NCBI GenBank assembly: GCA_033220425.1 | Contig: CM065647.1 | Span: 744,001 to 808,000 of the forward strand | Source of the DNA: Lepraria neglecta | Lineage: Eukaryota > Ascomycota > Lecanoromycetes > Lecanorales > Stereocaulaceae | Direction of reading: 5' to 3' | Length of the DNA stretch: 64,000 nucleotides | Shown here: positions 13,200 through 24,715 of the stretch, in pieces | Layout: each line of letters starts with the position of its first letter | How positions within the stretch are numbered: the first letter of the stretch is position 1 | The notes under the pieces: generated by a model | What the model saw: only the letters and a program-made list of their open reading frames with translations | What the model was told of the DNA's origin: nothing | The model's database searches: none | Made by a program: the position numbers and the translations under genes

Positions 13200-14309
13200 T
13201 CATTCATTGAGTTCTGCAAGGTGGTCGGCGATGTGTTGCAGCTGGAGGTTGTTGTCGACCTCCCAACGTGCGCGAAGAGTCTCCCTGTCCACATCCAACG
13301 CGTGGGCACTGGCTCGCAGCTTGTTGGCTATCTTTGCGAGAACCCTAGTCGTCTCGCGGTGGACCATGCGTTCATGAGTGACACGTTGTCGTCGCACAAC
13401 CTGCTTCTTGGAGGTTCTGTTCCCGCCTGTGGCGTTGTTGCTTATATTTGCGAGAGCTGGACGGGTGGGCTGACGGCGGGTGGGGACATACGTGACCGGC
13501 TTGTCATCTTGAGTAAGATCAATGCAGTTGCTTTGTGACGATCCAGAGATAGCAGGCGTGGATGGTGCTTCAGTCTTCGCACGCTTTGGGGACGAAGATC
13601 CTAAGTCGATGAGCTCGTCTCCGGTCCGTTTATTGGAGCGTAGTCCAAGGGGCATGCGGTTTGAGCCAGTGCCAGCAGCGAAAGAGACGGCGGGCGTCCC
13701 TCGTACACGTGGCGGGCCATTCATGTTCCGGAGGATCTGAGACGCAGTGACCACAAAAGCAGGGACAGACACCGCCCTGTCAGTGTCTTGGTAGCCCCGA
13801 ACTACACCCTTGCGTAGCCTTGTTGATTCAGCAGACCAGCGGTCGGGATAGATTGAGCCTTGGAAGGCTGCCGGTCCGGTCCAGCGGTCAGGATAGGAGA
13901 CGGCTCCATTGACTGCACGGACAGTATCGATGAGGCGTTTGAGCTTGCCCCAGTTGCTGCAGTCGAAGCCAGCTTTAGCTGCCGCTTCGGCGATGGGGGG
14001 TGTCTCGTGAAGACAACTCGGGATCTGTGTGCTGCGTGAGCTGCATTCTGACCATCAAGAGTAAGACTCACGGCGGATCCGCAAGTACTGTGACTCGTGT
14101 CCGGTGATCAAATGGGCAAAGAGACACTAGTCCTGGCTGAGTCTGCAACCACCATTATTCAAAGCATAGTATGCAAACATGGATGGCGGCGAGATGGTAC
14201 CAGCGATCATGTGAGTGTATCGACATTGATTGTTTTGACAGCCAGCCGGGTCGAGCAACCAGTGGCGGCATGTTAGGCTTCCCTCGCGTCGTGAGTTGAA
14301 TGCGTACAT
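13200..14309 (-). CDS. CCCH zinc-finger protein, probably interrupted by a stop
   Basis: CCCH fingers usually bind RNA. The first ATG (14309) opens a reading frame with one finger, C-x9-C-x4-C-x3-H (CRHW...CQNNQCRYTHMIAG). About 30 codons later a second finger-like stretch follows in the same frame (GGCRLSQD, then TAG at 14127-14129, then CLFAHLITG). The parallel THMIAG/AHLITG endings suggest two original fingers, with a nonsense codon inside the second; Tyr also stands where its first Cys is expected. Downstream exons are 13808 to about 14040 and 13200-13736, joined by intron 13737-13807. They encode a Ser/Pro-rich region and a basic, coiled-coil-prone C-terminus. An alternative that avoids the stop is an intron with donor GTACCA and acceptor GGACTAG, followed by a 47-nt intron. 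This is fully in frame but removes the second finger. Either a pseudogene or an unusual splice form. Confidence 0.5.
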
Positions 14310-14767
14310 TATGGATTGGCAGCCCTGAGATTTCACTGAGAATCTCCCGTCGCGCCTACTCGAGCACAGAAGTGATGACAAGATGAAGTAAACGTGCGTA
14401 CAGGACCTGGGTTCGAGGCGTGTGATTCTCGAAATGTTGATGGATGTGTGGTGAGAGATGGGCAATGGGTCGACGATTACTATAGCAGTCAATTCATTCG
14501 GTGATGCAGCTCAGTCTTCTGATGCAACGTAGTCCATAAGAACCGCTATGAAAAGTTTCTATACCCACAGTAAATTTGGCTTCAAGGGGCCTAGCTACCA
14601 GGTTGACAGGAAACGAGCATCACTCATGGCAACCTCCATCGTGCCTTCTCGAGCCCCCACCACCCCTCAGTCCAAATCCACCCTATGAGAGGATACCATG
14701 CAATCAACCCATGAAATTAACAGTCTTTTTTCTGCCATCGGTCCCTTCCCCAAAAGTCTCAAGGTCC

Positions 14768-16319
14768 TTAATAGCTTCGTGGAAGTCCCAGGACCTTCTC
14801 GCCGACATAATTCATGATCATTTCCTGAGAGGAGTCAGTTATTGAATATGACACTCAGGAATGTCCCATCCCACTCACTCTGCTCACTGGTGCTATTCTA
14901 GGGACAAAGCACTCTCTCAGGTATCTCTCAACATGATATTCCTGCGCATATCCCATCCCACCATGAGCCAGCACCTGCAACGTGTCAGCTTCCATCATAG
15001 GCGATAGCTAGGACACTTACAGATCCCTCGCAAGCAGTAAATGCTGCTTCGGCAGCGAGGTACTTTGCAGAATTGCATGCCACCCCAACCGCGTGTGGAG
15101 TGATGTTTGGATCTTTGCCACTAGCGTCGTACACTCTGGCGGCATGATATGTTGCAAGCTTGGCTGCTTCAAGATTCATATATGCCGCAGCAAGAGGATG
15201 CTGAATGCCCTGATTCTGGCCGATGGATCTTCCAAAGACTATGCGCTCCTGGGCATATTTTGCCGCTTTTTCTAAAGCCACGTAGCCTAGGCCTAGGGCT
15301 TCTCCAGCTAGTAGGCAGCGCTCAGAGTTCATTCCGTGGAGGACCTGATCACAATCAGTCGTCGGGCCACTGCTCATCGCAGGGTATCACAGCTTACAAT
15401 CCTGAAGCCTTGTCCTTCCTTGCCTATCCTAGTGTCTACCGGAACTCGGTAATTATCGAAGAACACTTCGTTAGCATCGACAGCCCTGCCGCCCATCTTT
15501 TTGATCTTCCTCAATTCGAGCCCGGGAGCGTTCTTATCAAAATCTATGAAGAAGAGCGAGAGACCCTCTGACGGCTTCTTCACATCCTCTAAGGGAGTTG
15601 TGCGAGCAAGTAAAATCATCTTTGATGCCACTTGTGCTGAAGATATCCATATCTTCTGGCCAGATATCCTGTACGAATCACCATCACGCGTGGCATGTGT
15701 CCTCAATTTCAACGTTTCTAAACCAGTGCTAGTCCTCTCGTTGAGTCATCGCTTTGATCATGGAGGAAACATTGTGAGGGACTCCTGACCTTGGCTCTGT
15801 TACTCCAAAGCAAGCTTTAAACTCGCCACTGATGAGTCTAGGAAGCATGCGCTTCCGCTGCTCCTCTGTTGCGAACCTGGCCACTGGCTGCGTCGCATAC
15901 ACATTCGCATGGACAGATTGCGCCCCAGCAATACCCGCACCGCTCTGTGAAATAGTCTGCAGCATCATTGTGGCCTCTGAAATGCCGAGGCCAGCACCAC
16001 CAAGATCTTCAGGTAAGGCGATCCCAATCCAGCCGTCTTTTGCAAGTGCGGCGTGAAGTTCATGCGGATATATACCGGATTCATCATGCTCTGCCCAGTA
16101 TTCGTCTGGGAAGTTGGAGCAGATCTTGGCAACGGCTTCTCGAACATCCAATTGTTCTTGCGAGAAGCCAGTGAGCTCCATGATGCGGCGTGGGACGCTC
16201 GCCGAGAAGGGCCGGAGATTCGACGGGAATCTCACACGACAATTGCAATAACGAGATGTATGTCTTGGAATTATCCAGAAAGAAAGAGAAGAAAGAGTTC
16301 TACCATTTGGAATGATCAT
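14768..16319 (-). CDS. Mitochondrial acyl-CoA dehydrogenase family protein
   Basis: FAD-dependent alpha,beta-dehydrogenation of an acyl-CoA, probably in fatty-acid or branched-chain breakdown; the substrate cannot be read from the sequence. Exons on the minus strand: 15790-16319, 15398-15728, 15021-15344, 14879-14974, 14768-14824, giving about 445 residues. Introns are 61, 53, 46 and 54 nt. The first 45 residues are Arg/Ser-rich with no acidic residue, consistent with mitochondrial import. Family blocks: LPEDLGGAGLG, FGVTEP/STGL, SGQKIWISSA, the FFDNYRVP segment, NSERCLLAGEALGLGYVAL, ERIVFGRSIGQNQ, and a C-terminus HGGMGYAQEYHVERYLRE then PRIAPVS and LGLPRSY. The last block shows it belongs to a FadE-like subgroup rather than classical MCAD. 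It shares a 457-bp divergent promoter with the INCENP gene. Confidence 0.93.
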
Positions 16320-16776
16320 GCTGGCAAGGAAATAATAGATAGACAGCTACGCAAAAGTACTAGAGGCATAGATCCTAGAAGTCGAATACATGCAATGAAA
16401 CAGAAGTTTAGAGGAGCATAAATCTTTGTACATGATCAATGGATGGCAAAAGAAAATTGGAGACAGCATCATGGCGATTGCTGAGAAGGTTAGGGCAGCA
16501 CGTGATCGGCCGTTAGCGCGATTTCTCATTGTTTTGATCGACACCAGAAATGGAACGAGAACATTGATAGCAACTCGCCCACATAGGATTCGAGCTCCAA
16601 GTCTTTCCCTATAGCATTGCTTTTGGCCGACCTTTGCATCAACACGGTTTGTATCTTCATGTCGCCAACACACCTGTCGCGATAGCCCTTCCATTAGCAA
16701 CGCCCCCTCACTATCAGCGAAGCTTTCGAGGTAAAACCTTTCCCAGCTCTAGCTTCACTGGATTTCACAGTCTATT
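16320..16776. promoter_or_regulatory. Divergent promoter between acyl-CoA dehydrogenase and INCENP genes
   Basis: This 457-bp interval separates two outward-facing start codons, so it must hold both promoters. No specific binding site was assigned. Confidence 0.5.
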
Positions 16777-19700
16777 ATGGCGACCGCGCGCTCTCGAGCG
16801 CAGCTGCCCGTGGGATCCGCGCAATGGATCAACGATGAGAACGATCAAGTTGCCCAATTCTGTGCCCAGGAAGCTGAGGATTTCGCCTTCTCGGCTCGCA
16901 ACGAAGTAGAATGGCTAAACGAACACATGGCCGAAGTCTTCAGCAAGAATCAAGTGAATGTCACAGAAATCTTCAAGACACCAGGGAAGCTACGAGGCAA
17001 GACTCCACGGATAGCAAGAAAGAGGAATCCATTGGAGGCTCGAGAGGTGCGTTCACAGGTCTCTGAGATGTTTACCGATGCTGATCGTGCTTGCAGCCAC
17101 TGACAGACATCTTTTCAACCAATGCTCGATCAAACAACAGCCCAGCACTCAAAGCGAGCCCTGTCAGAACTGCTCCTACCTTTCAAGTCGCCGAAGACCC
17201 CGTCGCCCCAGCCGAAGTCAGAAAGCCCGCCAAGGCAAACACAGATTCTGGTTACCATGGCTTCTCGGAAGATGATATGGAGATTGATCAGGTGGGCCCA
17301 GTGGTACAATCGTCGGCTGAAACACACGATACGGTGGAGATCTCACCAGACTCGCCTCTAGCAGGACAGGCAGCTATGATAAATCAGCCAGAGGGACGCA
17401 GCACTACCGAGACATCCTTCCATTCCGCTAGAGAAGAAATCACAAAGCGGGATGTCATCACTGCAGCCTTACACCAGGAAGCCCCTCTACAAGCAGACGT
17501 CGTTGCATCGGCCAGCTCCACGAAAAATGAACCTGCGAAATCAGAGGCAGAGCTCCCACAACATGGAGTGCAAGACGCGATGGATCTAGACGAGGTTGAT
17601 AAGGACCTCGACGAGGACCTGGCTGTGGACGAGTCGCGTTCGCCATCGCAAGGATCTAGCCCAGCTAGGCCAATAGTCCGTAAAAGCAGCCTTACATTTG
17701 CAGCATTACCTGCACGAGAACCATTAACTACAAAGAAAAGTCTTGGGGCAAGAGTCTCTCGGACGAGCCATTTGGACCAGTCTAAAGCACCTGTCAACAG
17801 AGGCAGCTTTCTCGGACGTCTTACTGGTGGAAAGTCTTCGGGTGGTTTCAAGCAGCCAGAGTCTACTCATGAGAAAGAAGACATTGACAAACTAGACGCT
17901 GATACGGACAAACCAACACTTACTCGAGAGGAATCTGACGGAGATTCGAAGATGTTTAAGCTTCACAACAAGTCATCTACACAGCGGCTACACGACAGGA
18001 TTAATATGCTCGGAAAGTCACAAAATGCACGGCCAAGTAAATCAATTCCAGCATCTGTAAATGTTACGAACCCTAGCTACCCTCAATTACCAAACCCAGA
18101 GCCCCAACCGCAAATCAACCTGCAGACTTCAGCCGCCACTTCAAAGCCGGCTACTATCCCGGTATCGAGTGACGAAGATGATGATGACTGGATCCAGCCA
18201 CCTCAATTGCAACCGAGCACTTCAAACCGACCGCAGCTCTCAAAGAGCGTGTCCGCGGATGTCATGGAGGGAATCAGAGGGAAGCAGACAATCAGTCGCC
18301 CAGAATTTGACATTCCTCGGAATGATGGGCAAGCAACGAAACAGTCGTCTTCTCTGCGTCAAACTAATGCAGCCCAACCCAACGGTCTTGAGGCTGCGAG
18401 AGCAAGGTCGGCTACCGAGTCTGCCTCGCCATCGAGGCCCAATGCACGCACTGGTGCAGATATGCTCACGACTCCTGTCGGGAGCCCTTCGTCATCAAAG
18501 CGGTACGTTGATGGACCTTTGAGCGCCTCAAAATCAAAGCTGCAATCAATCATGAAGACTGCTCGGGGCTTATTCTCAAGTAGTGCCGGCGTGTCCGCGC
18601 AAGCCAAGATGGAGACTCTCTCGCCGCCATCAATGGGACCATACAGCGAGCCTCAGGGACCTTCAATAAGCAGCGTGCTAGAGAGCAAAGCTTCCGGCAA
18701 CGAAGGTGGATCTCGCAGTCCCATGATCAATCCTGCTGGTCGAAAGACGCGTAGCTCTACGGAGAAAGAGGAGAGAAGGAAGCAGTCAGAAGCTAAGGAA
18801 CGCCAAAGAACTGAGGCAGAAGCTGAACGAGTTCGAGAGCAACGGAGCCAGAATGAAGTTGCGCCAAGGCAGATGCCGACGAAAGGTCAAGCAACAGAGA
18901 CAGTACCACCGCCCGCGAAAGCGACAAGACAAAGTCCAAGAAAGGCGCAAAATCAAGAACCTCCCAAACCCCAGGTTGATGTCGCTGATAGCGAGCAGCC
19001 ACCTCAGTCAATGGGACCGCCTCAGCAGTCTCAGTTGCATAAGAAAGATCCCCGAAGACCTGTCAAGCTTGCCAAAGAAGCAGGCCCGAAACCTAAACCG
19101 CAACCAGTGGCCATCCGCGTTGGTACCTTATCCCAAGGAATCCGATTGAACAACTCAACTCTCTCTTCGAGCTTACAAGAGTCTCTACCTCCGCCTCAGC
19201 CAAGGCAGCCAGCTGTAGCAAAGAAACCCAGCAATGCCTCCATCCAGTCAACGGCTTCCAACGCCAGCTTCAAGAACTCTGTGACATCAGCGGCGGCAAA
19301 GCCAAAAGCTCTTATTGCGGCAGAGCGAAAGAAGGAACAGGTAAGTCACGCCCGAGGCCAATTTGTAGCCCGTACACTAATTTGAACTCAGGATGAGAGA
19401 GAGACGCAACGCAAACTTGAGCAGAAGCGTGAGATGGAACGGAAACGAGCTGCCCAGCAAGAAGAGGCAAGACGTCAGGAGCAAATGCAACGGCAAGAAG
19501 CAGAACGACAGCGTGAACGAGAGCGATCTGCAGCCGCCGAAGATCCTAAGAACATTGCTAAAAGGCAAGCCATCGAAAAAAGGAGACTGGAGATGCAAAA
19601 GAAAGATCAGCAACGCGCGCCACAGAGACCTGCCGTAGATCATGTAAGTCAATACATCTTTCCCTCCACCTTTTATAGCAGACACTGATCCCGTAGGCTC

Positions 19701-20656
19701 CTGTTCCCCATCAGGCACAGACTGCTTCAACGACGCGTCAAGAGCTTGGTGGAACCCGGCCTCCATCAAGGCTTCAGAATCTTCCAGATCACAACCGACT
19801 CGCCAATAATCACCCTATGCATAATCCATCCAAGTCCGCTATCAAGAGAGTGTTCGATCCTGACGCTGATGACGAGCCTGCTCGACCAGTACGGATACAA
19901 GGGGCCCCACCATATCAACAGAATGAGGCCAAACGACGGAAAACAGAAGATGAAGACCTGCAGGAAGTCCGAGTCCGACCGACGATGGCGCCTCCCATTC
20001 GACAGTCAGGTATTCGTCAAGGTGGACCTAAGGCGTCAATTTTCAACAATAGCTACTCCACAGCACCTCCGCCAGCGCCTCATCATAATGCACCATCTCT
20101 CCTGAAATCGACAACAGCCAACCAGGCATACCAACAACATGCTCACCAAACCCAAACATCCCGACCTGGCCACCACCCCGACATAGCCAAATACCAAAAC
20201 GGCAAAATTCCATTCGCCGAAGCTCCTAACCCTCCACAACAAACTCACAAAACCCCACTCCACTCCAAACTTGCTCCCCCAGCCAAATCCTCCCCTCAAT
20301 ACATCAACGGCGAGAACATTCACCTTGATGACATCCCCACCGAAAGCGAAGACGAGTCCGACTCGGATTCCGGCTCAAAGCCTAAGCCCGCCAACCTTCC
20401 AGAGTGGGCGCAATCTCCACAGCTGCGCCAACTCCTAATGACACAAGACGAGACCATGGATGCTGATGCCGTCTTTGGGCCCGTGCCTAGTCCGCGTATG
20501 GAAGAGATGTTCCGAGAGCGACATCATCGCTTTAGGTCGAGGACTAGCAGCGCCAATTGGGCTGGTTCTGATCGCTTGACCGAAGAGGAGGTCCGGAGGG
20601 ATGTGGAGGCTAGGCAGAGATTGAGGAGGGAAGGAGGGTGGACTTTTGGACTGTGA
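16777..20656 (+). CDS. INCENP/Sli15-type inner centromere protein
   Basis: Scaffold of the chromosomal passenger complex, which positions and activates Aurora B (Ipl1) kinase at centromeres and the spindle midzone. Exons: 16777-17046, 17097-19340, 19392-19643, 19697-20656; introns of 50, 51 and 53 nt, all phase 0. About 1,241 residues. The N-terminal 90 residues are helical and would bind survivin/borealin partners. The middle is a long Ser/Pro/Lys-rich disordered stretch. An exceptionally charged segment around 19392-19640 (alternating Lys/Arg/Glu/Gln) should be the single-alpha-helix microtubule-binding region. The C-terminus has the IN-box core LPEWAQSPQLRQLL, then FGPV and PRMEEMFR, which binds Aurora kinase. 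Length is larger than yeast Sli15 (698) but common for filamentous fungi. Confidence 0.93.
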
Positions 20657-21343
20657 AAGGTTCCTTGACATAAACTAACAATCGTACCTTGTACTCTTCG
20701 CATGGACTGACCTAGGTGTATGTCTGCGGATTGAGCGCGGAAGCTATTGGAGCGTTGTGTGTCGAGCGATGGTGTGTGAGGAGCTGAGTCGGTGTTGTGC
20801 TTGTATGGGGAAGGACTATGATGGCGTTGCCATTTGCTGGACGAAATTTTTGCCTGCAGCAGAATGCGATGCTGCCACGTTCTGTCGTTATTGAGTGAGC
20901 CATTACTAGGCGGCTGGGATTGGATAGACGGGCGTTTATGCATTTTCATCACGGCATTGTACCAATTTTCAGAGTTACGGAGCTTCATACGGAGTGCTAA
21001 TACGAAAATTCATGTCTCATGCCAATGCCCATTAGATCTCGTTTGATGTCTGGATTCGAATGGATTGAGAGTGGACCATGGACTTCTAGAAAGTCTAATT
21101 CATAACTTTTTGAGCAGAGTTATGCATGCTAAAGTCGTAGGGTACGTAATGCCTCCAATTTGTAGGAATATGTGGTATCTATCCTACAGACCTTGTCCTT
21201 GATCTTACACCCCTTTCGCCGGATGCTAGGGTATATATACTGTTTATGGTCCTCTTTTATCGGCCTCCATCCAGCCATTGGTAGCCTGAACTCCGCTTAT
21301 TGCAGCTGCGCGCTGTTGCTGTTGCGTCTTTTTGCTGTCGCTT
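20657..21343. other. Convergent intergenic region
   Basis: About 690 bases between convergent 3' ends of INCENP and the SSXT gene. No coding potential was recognised. An AT-richer core near 21060-21180 may hold polyadenylation signals. Confidence 0.5.
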
Positions 21344-22672
21344 CTAGGAGGGTTGTAACAGTTGCTGTTGTGTTTGTTGCTGCATCTGCTGCTGTTGCGC
21401 TTGTTGTAGCTGCGCCTGCTGCTGCTGATTCTGCTGCTGATGTTGCGCCTGCTGAGGTGGTTGTCTCGGCTGAGGTCTCCAATCCGGCCACAGCTCCCTC
21501 AATTTCGCATACCCTTCCTTCAGCGCCTCGAACCTCTCCTTGTCCTCGTCCTTGAGACCTTCTGCTAGCCACGCGGGCGGCGGTTCCAAATGGGTGGGAT
21601 ATGGTGGTCTGGTTTTTTGTTTACCTTGATCATTTATGGCGACTAAATAGTAGATGTTTGTTTTTAAGCGGCCCATGTATTCGACAAATTTCTTCTGGTT
21701 CTGAATGGGATTGTTTGATGAAGGAGCAGTTGGCGTGGCGGTCGCGGGTGTGGTTGGTGTTGGTGTTGTGCTTGTGCTAGGAATTTGATTTGTTGCTTCT
21801 GCGGGGTCTGTGGATGTGGGGGTTGTGGTGGTGCCTTCGGGTTTTGCTTGGGGAGAGGACAGGGTTGCTTGTGCGGGGGCCTTGAGACCAGCTTTTTGTA
21901 GGATTTGAACTTCTTGGAGTAAAAGGTTGTTGACATTAAGAAGGGCATCGACGCGCTCTTGTTCTTGTGGGGAGATGTTATTTGCTTGGGCTGACGGGAC
22001 TTGGGCTTGTGAAGGAGATTCTGGCGGCGTAGTTAATTGGCCGGTGGAGGCTGCCGGCAAAGCCGGTGCTGTCATTGAGGAGGTAGGTTGGTCCGAGGAG
22101 CTGGCGGGGTGTCGTGTGGCTTCTCCTGGTGCAGTGTTGGTAATGTTGGAGGATGTAGGGGCCGTTGATGCGGGTTTTTGCTGATTGTATCGAGGATTGA
22201 AAGGTGGAGATGGAGCTGAGGAATGTAGAAAGACGTCAGCATCTTGTGCAATATTACCAGAAACGTTCAGCCGCAGATTGAAGAATGCTATAGAAGGAAA
22301 GAGCAACCGACCGTTTTGCATGGACTGTGATTGCGGCTCTGACGTTCGCTGTGGGGGCAGATGCGGTTTCTTGAAGGGATCATCAGGCACAGTCGAGGGA
22401 GGCGGCATCAACGGTGTTCCGCCATTGCCCTGCTTTTGATTCGACAGATATTGCTGCCTTGGCCCTTGATTCGCAGAGCCTTGTGAGCCTTGTGGTTGGA
22501 CGTAAGAGGGGAAAGGAGCAGCTGATTGAGGATAAGGGTTCGGATAAAACTGCTGCTGTTGTTGCTGTTGACGCGGGAGCTGTTGGTGGGACGGTGGGGG
22601 GAAATGACCTGCATTGGCCCCTCCGGCGTTGTACATGTGTGGGCGAGCTCCGTAGCTGTTTTGGTAGGCCAT
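21344..22672 (-). CDS. SSXT (SS18-like) domain protein, Gln-rich
   Basis: Likely nuclear co-activator or SWI/SNF-type remodeller subunit. The SSXT signature is split in two here: a helix RVDALLNVNNLLLQEVQILQ and, after a Pro/Thr-rich linker, FVEYMGRLKTNIYYLVAIND. In animal SS18 these helices pack on the remodeller core. N-terminal and C-terminal tails are Gln-rich (poly-Q near 22545-22585 and from 21350 to 21470), as in co-activators. As one open frame it is 442 residues. Residues about 120-152 are hydrophobic and out of character (FPSIAFFNLRLNVSG...), and look like an unspliced in-frame intron. A 96-nt (22216-22311) or a 42-nt (22216-22257) intron would remove all or part without changing frame. 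Confidence 0.82.
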   Translation of the reverse strand: MAYQNSYGARPHMYNAGGANAGHFPPPSHQQLPRQQQQQQQFYPNPYPQSAAPFPSYVQPQGSQGSANQGPRQQYLSNQKQGNGGTPLMPPPSTVPDDPFKKPHLPPQRTSEPQSQSMQNGRLLFPSIAFFNLRLNVSGNIAQDADVFLHSSAPSPPFNPRYNQQKPASTAPTSSNITNTAPGEATRHPASSSDQPTSSMTAPALPAASTGQLTTPPESPSQAQVPSAQANNISPQEQERVDALLNVNNLLLQEVQILQKAGLKAPAQATLSSPQAKPEGTTTTPTSTDPAEATNQIPSTSTTPTPTTPATATPTAPSSNNPIQNQKKFVEYMGRLKTNIYYLVAINDQGKQKTRPPYPTHLEPPPAWLAEGLKDEDKERFEALKEGYAKLRELWPDWRPQPRQPPQQAQHQQQNQQQQAQLQQAQQQQMQQQTQQQLLQPS

Positions 22673-23300
22673 CCTGGCTGGGACACTTGGCCGCTAATGA
22701 ATAAAGCGTGAGGTGCGGTACCACGAAGGGATTTGACAGAGGCGATGATTTGCCCTGTCAGCGCCCGAAATGACGCCTAGTCCCAAGCTCCCATTGGTCT
22801 GATGCAACCAGTTTCAGGGCCTTGCCGGCGCTATGGAACCTTGGGGCCCGGCCTAAGCTGCTTCAAGAAACCCTAAGAGACCATTCCTTTGGCCAGAGAA
22901 GTATCGTCACGGTGTGTGGGTGAAGACCACGAGCAGCATTCGGATGCTTCGGGTCCGGCATGTAATTTTCAACGTGTGTTGGCAGGCGAATAAAGCTTGT
23001 TGTATTCAATGCGCCTTCAACACCTTCAGCTTCTCAGGGAAACTGACTTCTTCGAGGCAATTAACCATTGCATGCAGACATGCAAAGCTAGAGTGGGACC
23101 GCGCAGTATGTCGGGCGATGGAAGAGCGGCTTGTCAAGTCCATGCATACAGAATGAAGGCACGGCTCATGCAGTCAAGAGATACATCGATAAAGACCTGT
23201 GACGGAGCCCAGGCCAGCCTTTCCACAATGGGTTAGCGTCATACGAATATCGTTGACTCAATCATTATTCAATGTTCAAATATACCTCTGACAAGACACA
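22673..23300. promoter_or_regulatory. Divergent promoter region, SSXT gene and histidine gene
   Basis: These 628 bases lie between two divergent starts. It is the natural place for cross-pathway (Gcn4/CpcA) control elements of the histidine gene, but I did not find a clear TGACTCA palindrome. One TTGACTCAATC sequence at about 23250-23260, 45 bp before the histidine ATG, contains TGACTCA and is a good candidate. Confidence 0.5.
23249..23261 (+). promoter_or_regulatory. Candidate Gcn4/CpcA site (TGACTCA)
   Basis: The sequence GTTGACTCAATCA contains the core TGACTCA recognised by the bZIP activator of general amino-acid control. It lies about 45-50 bp upstream of the histidinol-phosphate aminotransferase start. 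The position and the known regulation of histidine genes support it, but a 7-bp motif can occur by chance. Confidence 0.5.
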
Positions 23301-24715
23301 ATGACAGGATTTAAGTCACCCTTTGACCTTTCCAAGTGTGCAAGACCGAATATACTAGCTTTAGAGCCTTATAGATGTGCTAGAGAGTGAGTACATTCCA
23401 GCTTTCAGCAACGTCCGGCTAAGAGTGCAGTGACTATAAAGATGACGGAACGAACATACTGCTTGATGCAAACGAAAATGCATATGGGCCCGGCTTAGCC
23501 TTCAATGGCAATGGCAAGCTCAGTAATGGGCCGGTCAATGGTCATGTTGACCACAAAGCGGCTGAGGTGGATCTATTAGGACTCAATCGATATCCAGATC
23601 CGTAAGTGATACAGTAATCAGCCTGAGACAATGTTAACGGCTTGAGTAGGCATCAAACGGAGTTGAAGCAGTTATTGTGTAATTTGCGAAATACTAATCA
23701 TGACACGCCTAAGAAAATACAACCGGAAAATCTCTTTGTGGGTGTTGGTTCGGATGAAGCGATCGATGCTTTACTCAGATGTTTCTGTACGCCTGGGCGA
23801 GACAAGATCCTCACGTGTCCTCCTACATACGGGATGTACGCTGTAAGCGCTCAAGTAAACGATCTGGAGGTGGTCAAGGTCCCCTTGGACACCAAAAAGG
23901 CGTTCAAGCTACGCCCAGACGCAATCAATGTGTCCCTTTCTTCAGATCCGTCTATCAAGATTGTCTATGTCTGTTCTCCAGGCAATCCTACCGCAAACAT
24001 GATCTCTAAATTTGATCTACAACAAGTCCTTGAACACCCTACCTGGAACGGAGTGGTGGTACTGGATGAGGCTTACATCGACTTTGCCCCAGATGGATCG
24101 AGTCTCGCAGAGTGGGTCACTGAATGGCCTAATCTTGTAGTCATGCAAACTCTGAGCAAAGCTTTTGGCCTCGCTGGTATTCGACTTGGTGCAGCCTATA
24201 CATCTCCACCAATTGCTAGACTGCTCAATAGCCTCAAAGCGCCTTACAACATTTCAAGCCCAACTAGTGCATTAGCATGTGCTGCTTTACAGCCGAAGAA
24301 TCTGGCGGTGATGAAGAGCAATCGGGAGAAAATCTTGATGCAACGAGATCGGATGGTGGAGGAGCTACCAAAAATTCCCGGAGTGGGCAGGTTCCTTGGT
24401 GGAGCCGACTCGAATTTTCTGCTTGTGGAGATATTGGACAAACCAAGGGATGAAGGTGGAAGACCAAGCAATGAGACTGCTCTGGTAGTGTATGTACGCT
24501 TAGCGGAAACGAAAGGGGTCGTTGTGAGATTCAGAGGAAAGGAAGTTGGGTGTTTGGGCTGCTTGAGGATCACGGTTGGGACGGAAGAAGAAGTCAATAC
24601 GCTGCTTGACAAGATGCAGCTCGTATTGGCTGACATACTCGATAATAGAGATCGGGGGCGTGGCAGTCAGATGGAAGATGCAAAGGAGCATGAGGCGAAC
24701 GATGTGATAGCATGA
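23301..24715 (+). CDS. HIS5: Histidinol-phosphate aminotransferase
   Basis: PLP enzyme that transfers an amino group from glutamate to imidazole-acetol phosphate, the seventh step of histidine synthesis in the cytosol. Exons: 23301-23386, 23431-23601, 23650-24715; the introns (44 and 48 nt) are phase 2 and rebuild CAR/DDYKDDG and NRYPDP/HQTELKQLL. About 440 residues, the usual fungal length. Family blocks: LLDANENAYGPG, the FVGVGSDEAIDALLRCF block, CPPTYGMYAVSA, VCSPGNPTAN, VVLDEAYIDFA, and the PLP-lysine motif TLSKAFGLAGIRLG (Lys near 24158), followed by VRFRGKEVGCLGCLRITVGT. The start is the first ATG, in the context ACACAATGAC. The promoter has a candidate general-control site. The gene symbol follows yeast HIS5. 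Confidence 0.96.

Noticed and set aside
14395-14430. GGGTTCGAGGC resembling a tRNA B-box.
   Set aside because: No A-box or acceptor stem complement at the right distance.
16560-16600. Reverse complement GAGCTCGAATCC resembling a tRNA B-box.
   Set aside because: No cloverleaf could be drawn around it.
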